In this document: in pieces, positions 46,383 through 55,100 of the stretch | Numbering within the stretch: position 1 is the stretch's first letter | How the letters are laid out: each line of letters starts with the position of its first letter | Position numbers and translations under genes: made by a program | The notes under the pieces: model-generated | Told to the model about the DNA's origin: nothing | Database searches by the model: none | What the model saw: the letters and a program-made list of their open reading frames with translations, nothing else | Assembly: GCA_041319085.1 (NCBI GenBank) | Contig: CP101033.1 | Location: 2,320,501 to 2,384,500 of the forward strand | Length of the DNA stretch: 64,000 nt | Direction of reading: 5' to 3' | Source of the DNA: Aeromonas veronii | Lineage (GTDB): Bacteria; Pseudomonadota; Gammaproteobacteria; Enterobacterales; Aeromonadaceae

Positions 46383-48338
46383 GTGCTGGCGGAGCTCGGC
46401 TATCTCTCACTGTTGCTGGCGACCGGGCTCGCCCTGCTGCAAGGGCTGCTGCCCTGGCTGGGGTTGCGGCTCGCCTCCCCGACTCTGCTGCGCTGCGCCA
46501 CGCCGCTGGCGCTGATCAATGCCATCCTGCTGTTGGCCTCCCTGCTGCTGCTCGCCAGCTGCTTTGCCCAGGATGATTTCACCGTCAGCTATGTGGCCCA
46601 GCATGCCAACAGCGCCCTGCCCCTTGGCTTCAAACTGGCAGCTGTATGGGGTGGCCATGAAGGCTCCATGCTGTTCTTCGTCTTTGCACTGGCCCTGTGG
46701 GGGGCCTTGGTGGCGATTTGTTCAAAACGGGTCGATCCGCTGATCACAGCCCGAGTGTTGGCCATCATGGGGCTGATCGTCGGGCTGTTCGGCCTCTATA
46801 CCCTGATCTTCTCCAGCCCGTTTGACCGCCAGTTCCCCGGACCGCTGGAGGGGCGCGATCTCAACCCCATGCTGCAGGATATCGGCCTCATCATTCACCC
46901 GCCCCTGCTCTATCTCGGTTACGTCGGCTTTGCTGTCAACTTCGCCTTCGCCATGGCGGCGCTGCACTCGGGTCGGCTCGATAGCGCAGTAGCCCACTGG
47001 AGCCGTCCCTGGGCGCTCGGCTCCTGGGTGTTTCTCACCGCCGGTATCGTACTGGGCTCCTGGTGGGCCTATTACGAGCTCGGTTGGGGTGGCTGGTGGT
47101 TCTGGGATCCGGTGGAAAACGCCTCCCTGCTGCCCTGGCTGCTGGGCACAGCCCTGCTGCACGCCCTGATTGTCTGCGAGAAGCGCGGCGCTTACGGCCA
47201 CGCCGTGCTATTGCTCTCCATCTTCACCTTCGCCTTGAGCCTGCTCGGCACCTTTGTGGTGCGCTCCGGGGTGCTCACCTCGGTGCACGCCTTTGCGGTC
47301 GACCCCAGCCGCGGCCTCACCCTCTTGTTGCTGCTCGGCTTGCTATTAACCTGCGCCCTGACCCTGTTTGCCCTGCGGGCGGACATTCGCGCACCCTATG
47401 CCCACCTTGGCTTCTGGTCAAAAGAGGGGCTGCTCGGCGCTGCCATCCTGCTGCTCTGCGTGGCCTGCGCCAGCGTACTGCTCGGCACCTTCTACCCCAT
47501 GGTGTTCCAGTCCCTCCATCTGGGCTCCCTCTCTGTGGGCGCCCCCTACTTCAACACCATTTTCGTGCCGCTGGCGCTGCTGCTGATGGGGCTGATGACC
47601 CAGCTGCCGCGCCTGCGCTGGCAGCAGCTTGCCGCAGGTTCCCGACTCAACGCTCTGTTGCCACCACTGTTTGGCCTGCTTGGTGGCGGTCTGCTTAGCC
47701 TTGCCTATCTGGAACAGGGATCTTTTTCCGGTAGCTGGCGCGGTATCCTCGCCAATATGGTGAGCCTCTGGCTGATTGCCAGCCTGCTGCTCAATACCCC
47801 ATGGCGCGAGCTGACCCTCAATCGGCTAGGCAGTCTGCTGGCCCACCTCGGGGTGGCGGTCTGCGCCCTCGGCATTGCCCAAGTGAGCCACTACAGTCAG
47901 GAGGGGGGGGCTGTGCTTGGAGCCAACCAACCCTACCAGCTCGGCGCGTTCGAATTTCGCTATGAGGGGCGCGAGCCGGTGATCGGCCCCAACTATACCG
48001 CCGAGCGCATCACGCTTAGCGTGCATAAGGACGGTAAAGAGGTGGCGCGGCTGACGCCGGAGCGGCGCCACTACAGCGTGCGCACCATGAACATGAACGA
48101 GCCGGGCATCGCGTGGGGGCTGTTGGGCGATCTCTATGTGGTGCTGGGTGAGAAGATGGGGCCAGATGCCTATGCCATGCGGCTGCACTACAAGCCGCTG
48201 GTACGCTGGATCTGGCTCGGCGGCCTGTTGATGATGGCGGGTGGCACCCTGCGCCTGCTCGCCCGTCGCCCTTCGCTCGCCTCCCGCCCAATTACGGTTG
48301 GCGACTCCAACCCCCGACTCGAACTGGAGGCGTTATGA
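46383..48338 (+). CDS. nrfE: Haem lyase NrfE (CcmF family)
   Basis: Inner-membrane cytochrome c haem lyase component. In E. coli NrfEFG attach haem to the CWSCK site of NrfA. 651 residues from GTG 46383, longer than E. coli NrfE (552) and close to CcmF. About 14-15 helices and the WWD haem-handling domain (WAYYELGWGGWWFWDPVENASLLPW) are present. GGAGG is 4 bases upstream of the GTG; the TTG at 46368 would put that site inside the gene. Its stop overlaps the next start as ATGA. Confidence 0.88.
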   Translation: MLAELGYLSLLLATGLALLQGLLPWLGLRLASPTLLRCATPLALINAILLLASLLLLASCFAQDDFTVSYVAQHANSALPLGFKLAAVWGGHEGSMLFFVFALALWGALVAICSKRVDPLITARVLAIMGLIVGLFGLYTLIFSSPFDRQFPGPLEGRDLNPMLQDIGLIIHPPLLYLGYVGFAVNFAFAMAALHSGRLDSAVAHWSRPWALGSWVFLTAGIVLGSWWAYYELGWGGWWFWDPVENASLLPWLLGTALLHALIVCEKRGAYGHAVLLLSIFTFALSLLGTFVVRSGVLTSVHAFAVDPSRGLTLLLLLGLLLTCALTLFALRADIRAPYAHLGFWSKEGLLGAAILLLCVACASVLLGTFYPMVFQSLHLGSLSVGAPYFNTIFVPLALLLMGLMTQLPRLRWQQLAAGSRLNALLPPLFGLLGGGLLSLAYLEQGSFSGSWRGILANMVSLWLIASLLLNTPWRELTLNRLGSLLAHLGVAVCALGIAQVSHYSQEGGAVLGANQPYQLGAFEFRYEGREPVIGPNYTAERITLSVHKDGKEVARLTPERRHYSVRTMNMNEPGIAWGLLGDLYVVLGEKMGPDAYAMRLHYKPLVRWIWLGGLLMMAGGTLRLLARRPSLASRPITVGDSNPRLELEAL

Positions 48339-48949
48339 GATCCCGCCTGCGCCTCTTTCTTCCCCTGCTGCTGACCCTGGGCCTCGGCGTCCTGCTCTGG
48401 CTCGGCCTTGGCAACAATCCCTACAGCCAGGATGAGGCGACCCTGGGGCGTGCCCTGCCTGCGTGGCAGAGTAACAATCTGCTGGATGGGAGTCCGATCC
48501 AGACCACCAGTCTCAAGGGAGAACCCTTTGTGCTTAACGTCTGGGCCAGCTGGTGCGCCAACTGCCGCGCCGAACATCCGCTGCTCCGCGAGCTGGCCAG
48601 CGCCGTGCCCCTCTACGGCCTCAACTACCGGGATAAGAGTGACGCCGCCCGCGCCTGGCTTATCCAGGCGGGCAACCCCTATCGCGCGGTACTGGCCGAC
48701 TCGGACGGCAAGCTGGCGCTGGAGCTCGGCGTCTACGGCACGCCGGAAACCTATCTGTTTGACGCCGATGGCGCCTTGCTTGTCCGCCATACCGGCGAGC
48801 TCACCAAAGGGATCTGGCTGCGCCAGTTTGCCCCCCTGCTCGACAAGGCGCGCGCCGACGCGCAAATGAAGGCCGCTACAACGGCACCCGCGATTGCGCC
48901 ATCTATTGCGCCGTCTATTGCAACATCAGCTCGGGAGACACAGCCATGA
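48335..48949 (+). CDS. DsbE/CcmG-like thioredoxin of the nrf operon
   Basis: 204 residues. An N-terminal membrane anchor is followed by a periplasmic thioredoxin fold with LNVWASWCANCRAEHPLL (WCxxC active site) and YGTPETYLFDADG (cis-Pro region). Predicted to reduce apocytochrome haem-site cysteines. The C-terminal tail has imperfect 12-bp repeats giving APAIAPSIAPSIATSA, which is unusual. Overlaps nrfE and the next gene by 4 bp each. E. coli nrf lacks this gene, though other gammaproteobacteria have one. Confidence 0.87.
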   Translation: MRSRLRLFLPLLLTLGLGVLLWLGLGNNPYSQDEATLGRALPAWQSNNLLDGSPIQTTSLKGEPFVLNVWASWCANCRAEHPLLRELASAVPLYGLNYRDKSDAARAWLIQAGNPYRAVLADSDGKLALELGVYGTPETYLFDADGALLVRHTGELTKGIWLRQFAPLLDKARADAQMKAATTAPAIAPSIAPSIATSARETQP

Positions 48950-50151
48950 TGTGCCGTTCTCTTGCCTGCGCCCTGCTGGCCCTCGGCATGCAGCTGAGTG
49001 CAACTGCATATTCCAGCGGGGTCGATACCTATCAATTTCGCCATCCCGAGCTGCAAAATCGGGCGCAAGAGCTGGCCCGCGCCCTGCGCTGCCCCCAGTG
49101 CCAGAACCAGAATCTGGTGGAGTCCAACTCCCCCATCGCGCGAGATCTGCGACTCGAAGTCTACCGCTGGGTGGACGAGGGACAGAGCGATGAGCAGGTG
49201 ATCGCCCGCATGACGGAGCGCTTCGGCGATTTCGTCCGCTACGATCCCCCCTTCAAGAGCAGCACAGCGCTACTGTGGGGCGGCCCCCTGCTGCTGTTGG
49301 GGCTGGCGCTGTTGACCCTGTTTCGCCGCCTGACGCGCACAAAGGTACAAGCCATCCCTGTCGTTAAGACCATCGATGAGTCAATCAATCAACCCGTAGC
49401 CGATCCGCGCAGCGAACTGAATCTGTTGATCATGCGTGGAGAACAAGCGGACCTCTCCCCAGACCAGTCGCTCTACAGGGAGCTGAACGCCGCCCGCCTG
49501 GCCAATACCATCCCGGCGGCGGAGCTTGCCCTGCGCGCGCAACTGGCCAACCAGCATGACAATCGCGGCCGCAATAACCGGCACGGGCGGGCCTTGTTGT
49601 TGCTTGGCATCATGGCATTCGTAGCCATTGCCGCTCTCTATCTGTGCAGCGGCCGCTATCAGGCGTGGCAGGCTTATGCATCCCGTCCCGACCCGCTGGC
49701 GGGGTTGAGCCCGCGGGATCTGCAGGACAAGGAGCTGGGGAGTCTGCATCAGAAGCTTCAACGCACCCCCACCGATCTCGACAGCTGGGCGGCGCTCGGC
49801 CAGCTCTATCTCTATCGGGGCGAGTACGACAACGCCCTGCTCGCCTATCAGCGCCTCGCCCTGCTGGAGGGGGGCGCCAGTGCGGCGAGCCAGGCCGCCC
49901 AAGCCACAGTGCTCTACTATCAGGCGGGTCAGCAGCTGACTCCCGAGGCAACCCGCCTGCTGGAGAGCGCGCTCAAGCAGGACAAGGGCGAGGTGAGCGC
50001 CCTGATGCTGCTCGCCTCCGATCACTTCCTGCATGGCCGCTACTCTCGGGCCATCGCTCTCTGGCAGCAGTTGCTGGACGAGGAGCGACCCCGCATCAAC
50101 CGGGCTGCGCTGATTGAGGCGATCCAGACAGCAAGAATAATGGGCGGGTAA
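48946..50151 (+). CDS. Fused NrfF-NrfG (CcmH-type) haem lyase subunit
   Basis: 401 residues joining two modules that E. coli encodes separately as nrfF and nrfG. The N-terminal CcmH/NrfF part has a signal peptide and the LRCPQCQNQNLVESNS thiol motif, then a membrane helix (LLWGGPLLLLGLALLTLF). A second helix near residue 220 (LLLLGIMAFVAIAALYLC) leads to a periplasmic TPR domain of the NrfG/CcmI type (WAALGQLYLYRGEYDNALLAY). Together these bind the apocytochrome and its thiols. Last clear gene of the operon. Confidence 0.87.
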   Translation: MMCRSLACALLALGMQLSATAYSSGVDTYQFRHPELQNRAQELARALRCPQCQNQNLVESNSPIARDLRLEVYRWVDEGQSDEQVIARMTERFGDFVRYDPPFKSSTALLWGGPLLLLGLALLTLFRRLTRTKVQAIPVVKTIDESINQPVADPRSELNLLIMRGEQADLSPDQSLYRELNAARLANTIPAAELALRAQLANQHDNRGRNNRHGRALLLLGIMAFVAIAALYLCSGRYQAWQAYASRPDPLAGLSPRDLQDKELGSLHQKLQRTPTDLDSWAALGQLYLYRGEYDNALLAYQRLALLEGGASAASQAAQATVLYYQAGQQLTPEATRLLESALKQDKGEVSALMLLASDHFLHGRYSRAIALWQQLLDEERPRINRAALIEAIQTARIMGG

Positions 50152-50327
50152 CCCGGCGGATCCGTATGGTCTTTTCAGAAACGTCGCGCGGCCTACTCGA
50201 TACCCATCAATACAATGCACCACCATGCCGAGGTGTTTTGTTCTTTGGCTAGCTCAGTTAGCTCATCGAGACTCGCGCTTAAGGCCGCTAGCCAGAAGGC
50301 GGTGGTCTCACCCGTACACTTTGGCAG

Positions 50328-50486
50328 ATGAGTGATCTCGGAGTGCGCACCGACATGGCGTCGATGGCGGCATTAGGGGCGGGTCGTCTCGCCGTAGTCG
50401 AGCTCATGGTGGCGCAGGCCAAGCCAATGTACATCACCGATGATAGCGACAAGCGGGTTAACAGATTGCGGGATCAACTGACCTGA
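50328..50486 (+). pseudogene. Possible 3' remnant of a lost gene (52 codons)
   Basis: An open frame starting MSDLGVRTDMASMAALGAGR and ending VNRLRDQLT overlaps the convergent zapC stop by 13 bp. Codon use looks protein-like, yet there is no ribosome-binding site and no recognised family. The 176 bp before it, back to the nrf operon, contain a GGCTAGC...GCTAGCC inverted repeat and interrupted frames, as in decayed coding DNA. Confidence 0.35.
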
Positions 50487-51010
50487 CGATATTGCTCGGT
50501 CACGGTAATACGCGGTTTCATCCGGTTATTCATCACTTTGATCACCCCGAAACGGGGCAGGGTTTTATTGGTGGTCAATACCAGATCGGCAGTGAGGTTC
50601 AAACAGACGCTGGCCTGTTCCCCTGCCTCAATGACCATAAATTCGCCGTTGCCGAGCGGTGTATTCATCCGGACCAGATCACCATTTTGCGGGATCACCA
50701 GCGGATGCTGTTCACTAAAAAACCAGCTTTGCGGCATCAGTGGTTTATAAAAGCGACTGACCGCGATGGCATTGAGCACCAGTTGCACCTGATGGGGAAT
50801 ACGCCAATCTAGTTCAGCTGCTTTATCCATCAACTGATAATAGAGGGCGGCATCATCAACACAGAAAGGCTGGGTAGCAAAGGAACAGGGTACAAGTTGT
50901 CGCCCTTTATACTCGGTCGCAAATAACATGTTATCAGACAGGTCCAACATCAGACGGTCACTCTGGGCATCATAGTGCCATTGCCAGCTATCGGTCGGTT
51001 GGATAAACAT
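50474..51010 (-). CDS. zapC: Cell division protein ZapC
   Basis: 178 residues; binds FtsZ and promotes bundling of the Z-ring. Matches E. coli ZapC in sequence order: DSWQWHYDAQSDRLMLDLSDNMLF, FCVDDAALYY, LVLNAIAVSRFYKPLMPQSWFF, FGVIKVMNNRMKP. Start at ATG 51010, with AAGGG 7 bases upstream; the extension to 51076 is not family-like. It lies directly downstream of pyrD, as in E. coli, and 88 bp after it. Confidence 0.88.
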   Translation of the reverse strand: MFIQPTDSWQWHYDAQSDRLMLDLSDNMLFATEYKGRQLVPCSFATQPFCVDDAALYYQLMDKAAELDWRIPHQVQLVLNAIAVSRFYKPLMPQSWFFSEQHPLVIPQNGDLVRMNTPLGNGEFMVIEAGEQASVCLNLTADLVLTTNKTLPRFGVIKVMNNRMKPRITVTEQYRQVS

Positions 51011-51098
51011 GTTGGAGCCCTTACTTGAATTTCGTCTGTTGACTTTATTCCATGTTGATAAAATCAGCAACGTCAAATAAAGGGCTCGCTCCTATTTC

Positions 51099-52109
51099 TT
51101 ATATATTGGTCACGATCTCTTTGACCAGACCAGGTCCTTTATAAATAAACCCGCTATAAATTTGTACCAGACTGGCACCGGCGGCCAATTTTTCACGGGC
51201 GGCCATGGCACTATCAATACCGCCCACCCCGATAATGGGCAAGGCACCATTGAGCGCCTTGGCCAGATGACGGATCACCTCGGTGCTCTTGTGTTGCAGC
51301 GGACGACCGCTCAGGCCACCGGCTTCACCGGCATGGGGCATGTCATAAATCATCTCGCGCTCGAGGGTGGTATTGGTGGCGATAACCCCATCAATGCCAT
51401 TACGCACTAGCGAAGCGGCCACCTGATCTATTTCTTCAAGGCTTAAATCCGGGGCAATTTTAACCGCCAGCGGCACGTACTTTTTATATTGGGCGGCCAG
51501 CTCTTGCTGACGCACCTTGAGGGCGGCCAGCAATTCATCCAGCGCCTCACCATATTGCAGCGAACGCAAACCCGGGGTGTTGGGGGAAGAGATATTGACG
51601 GCAATATAACCGGCGTGATCATAAACCTTGTCCATGCAGATCAGGTAATCATCCTTGCCCTGCTCGATGGGGGTATCTTTGTTCTTGCCGATATTAATGC
51701 CGATCACCCCCTGATATTTGGCCTCTTTTACCTTGGCCACCAGATGATCCACCCCCTTGTTATTGAATCCCATCCGATTGATGATCCCCTCTGCCGGAAT
51801 AACCCGGAACAGACGGGGCTTGTCATTGCCGTTTTGTGGTTTGGGGGTGACGGTACCGACCTCGATAAAGCCAAATCCCATGGCGCCCAACGCGTCAATG
51901 CACTCACCATCTTTATCCAGACCAGCCGCCAACCCCAGCGGATTGGAAAAAGAAAGCCCCATAACAGTGACGGGGCGTTTCGGCAAATTCTGGCGGAAGA
52001 AACAATCGAGTGGCGTACCGAGAAGGCGGGGCAAATATTTCATGGAGAGATCGTGCGCCTGTTCCGGATTGAGCTTGAACAGGAAATGCCTAGCGATGGG
52101 GTACAACAT
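51099..52109 (-). CDS. pyrD: Dihydroorotate dehydrogenase, class 2 (quinone-linked)
   Basis: 336 residues. Fourth step of pyrimidine synthesis, oxidising dihydroorotate with quinone at the inner membrane. The class 2 N-terminal membrane-associating helices ([25 protein letters not shown]) are present. FMN- and substrate-binding motifs are [25 protein letters not shown] (catalytic Ser region), TNTT and [14 protein letters not shown] precedes the ATG and overlaps the terminator of the upstream glutamate dehydrogenase gene. Confidence 0.95.
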   Translation of the reverse strand: MLYPIARHFLFKLNPEQAHDLSMKYLPRLLGTPLDCFFRQNLPKRPVTVMGLSFSNPLGLAAGLDKDGECIDALGAMGFGFIEVGTVTPKPQNGNDKPRLFRVIPAEGIINRMGFNNKGVDHLVAKVKEAKYQGVIGINIGKNKDTPIEQGKDDYLICMDKVYDHAGYIAVNISSPNTPGLRSLQYGEALDELLAALKVRQQELAAQYKKYVPLAVKIAPDLSLEEIDQVAASLVRNGIDGVIATNTTLEREMIYDMPHAGEAGGLSGRPLQHKSTEVIRHLAKALNGALPIIGVGGIDSAMAAREKLAAGASLVQIYSGFIYKGPGLVKEIVTNI

Positions 52110-52124
52110 CTTTGCTCCTTAAAG

Positions 52125-52151
52125 AAAGCCCCGGCAACTGGCCGGGGCTTT
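52125..52151 (-). terminator. Terminator after the NAD-glutamate dehydrogenase gene
   Basis: An 11-bp perfect stem, AAAGCCCCGGC and GCCGGGGCTTT, has a 5-base loop. On the minus strand it is followed by CTTTAAGG. It lies only 15 bp ahead of the pyrD start, so pyrD needs its promoter within or upstream of it, or receives read-through. Confidence 0.75.
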
Positions 52152-52187
52152 GGGTGTAATGTCGGTGTCATGCCTTAATCTGGCAAT

Positions 52188-55100
52188 TTAAAGTGCCCGA
52201 CAATTCAACTGGAGCAGGTTCAACTCTCGCAAGGCCACCGAGAACTTGGCGAACTCGTGGGTGCTGGTGGTCTTGAAGTCGGCCAACATATGGGTCCAAC
52301 GGGACAAGAGTTGCTCATGCTCCGAAATCCAGTCGGCCAGTATGGTAGCGCATTCGCCCTCACCTTTGCACCCTTCCAGTACCACAGAAGTGAGACTGCG
52401 TTGCTGCCAGTCAAGATCTTCGCGGAAGGAAGCCCGCGCCATCGCCTGCCAGTGGTTGCCGACCGGTTGATGGTTGATCTGGTCGAGGAACCAGTGCAGA
52501 TCCAGTTTGGCCCCGAGGCGATAATAGACATTGGCGGCACGCAGGATGTCGGTCTGGTGCTCCGCGGCAATCTGCGCCAGATCCAGACTGGAGAAGAGGC
52601 TGCTCATATGGGCGACCTGACGGGCAATGGCCTCGGGCACCTGTTTCTCCATCCACTTGGCAACGGCCTGACGATGCTCTGCCACTTCGCTCTCATCCAT
52701 CACCTCATAGAGGTGCTGGCCCAGGGTTTCGAACGCCGGACGGAAGAAGGCGATGTTCTCGCTGATGCTCCAACTGCGATTGCGGGCGCGCAGGAACCAA
52801 CGGGTGGCCCGGCGCACGATGCGACGGCTGTAGTACATCAGCTCAAGCTGAGTCTGGGCCCCCACCAGGTTGTCGCACCCTTCGATATCGCGCCACAGCG
52901 GGTCCATGCCAAACACTTCGCGAGCCATGGCAAAGCAGCAGGCCACTTCCGCCACCGAGGCACCGGTCTCGTCCTTCATCCGGCTGGCGAAGTTGAGCCC
53001 CATGTCGTTAACCAGCATGTTGGCCACCCGGGTAGCAATGATCTCGGAACGCAGCGGGTGATCGGCCAGCTGGGCACCAAACTGCTGCTGCAGCTTGGCC
53101 GGGAAGCTGGTGACCAGCATGTTGGCGAGGAAGGGCTCGTCGGTCACTTCCGGGCAGTTGAGCTGCTCTTTCAGCACCATCTTGCCGTAGGCCACCAGCA
53201 CCGCCAGTTCGGGGCGAGTCAACCCCTGCCCCGCCGCCATCCGCTCGGAGAGCTCCTCGTCGGAGGGCAGGAACTCCAGCGCACGGTCCAGCTTGCCTTC
53301 CCGCTCCAGCCCCTGAATAAAGCGCTGCTGCTCTTTCAGTTGTTCAGAACCGCGGAAGCTGGTGACCGAGATGGACTGGGACTGGCGATAGGCGTTGGTG
53401 ATGACGATCTGCGCCACGTCGTCGGTCATCTCGTAGAGCATCTGGTTGCGTTGCTTGAGGGTCAGATCCCCTGCGGCCACCAATTGGTTCAGCAGGATCT
53501 TGATGTTCACCTCGTTGTCGGAGCAATCCACCCCGCCCACGTTATCGGTAAAATCGGTATTGATGCGACCGCCCCGGCTCGCGTACTCCACCCGACCGAG
53601 CTGGGTAAAGCCGAGGTTGCCCCCCTCACCCACGATGCGGGCCCGCAGCTCGCGACCATTGACCCGCAGTGCGTCGTTGCTGCGATCACCGACCTCGGCA
53701 TCGCTTTCGCGAGCGCTCTTCACGTAGGTGCCGATACCGCCGTTCCACAGCAGATCGATGTTCAGGCAAAGCAGCGCCTTGATCAGCTCGTTCGGCGCCA
53801 TGCTGGCCTTGTCGCTGCCAAGCAGGGTCTGCATCTCGGGGCTGAGTTTGATCGACTTGGCCGAGCGCAGGAAGATGCCGCCCCCTTGTGATATCAGCTC
53901 GCGGTTGTAGTCATCCCAGCTGGAACCCGGCAGATCGAACAGACGCTGGCGTTCGACAAAGCTCTTGGCCGAATCCGGGTTGGGGTCGACGAAGATGTGC
54001 ATGTGGTTGAACGCGCCCACCAGCCGGGTGTGCTCGGAGAGCAGCATACCGTTGCCAAACACGTCGCCCGCCATGTCGCCGATCCCGACGCAGGTAAAAT
54101 CGGCGGTCTGGCAGTTGACGCCGAGCTCACGGAAGTGACGTTTGACCGACTCCCAGGCGCCGCGCGCGGTGATACCCATCTTCTTGTGGTCATAACCGAC
54201 CGAGCCGCCGGAAGCGAACGCATCGCCCAGCCAGTGGCCGTATTCGAGGCTGATCTCGTTGGCGATGTCGGAGAAGGTGGCCGTGCCCTTGTCGGCGGCG
54301 ACCACCAGGTAGTAGTCATCCTCGTCGTGACGCACCACTGATGTCGGCGGGATCACTTCACCGCCGATGATGTTGTCGGTCACATCGAGCAGGCCGCGGA
54401 TAAACAGGCGATAGCAGGCCTTGCCCTCCTCCTGAATGACCGCGCGGGCTGCCCCCACCGGCATCTGCTTGCAGTAGAAACCGCCCTTGGCCCCCACCGG
54501 CACGATCACAGTGTTTTTGACCTGCTGGGCTTTCACCAGACCCAGCACCTCGGTGCGGAAGTCCTCCTTGCGATCAGACCAGCGCAGGCCACCACGGGCG
54601 ACCTTGCCCCAGCGCAGATGTACCCCTTCCACCCGTGGCGAGTAGACGAAGATCTCGAATTTCGGCAGCGGTAGCGGCATGTCGGTGATGCTGGAGGGGG
54701 CCAGTTTGAAGGAGATGTAGGGCTTGATGTTGCCCGCCTTGTCCAGCTGGTAGTAGTTGGTGCGCAAGGTGGCGTCGATCATCTCCACATAGCGGCGGAT
54801 GATGCGATCGTCATCGAGGTTAGCGACCTGATCCAGCTTGGCGGCAAGCGCCTCGTGCAGCTTGGCCTCTACCTTGGCGTCCTGCTTGCCGGCAGGATCC
54901 AGGCGCTGTTCGAACAGGGTAAACAGCAGTTGGGCGATATCGGGATAACGGGTCAGGGTCTCTTCGATATAGGACTGGCTGAAGGAGACGCCAGTCTGGC
55001 GCATGTATTTGGCATAGGCACGCAGCACCGAGACCTGACGACCGGTAAGTCCCGCCCCCAGCACCAGACGGTTGAAACCGTCATCTTCCAGCTGCTTGTT

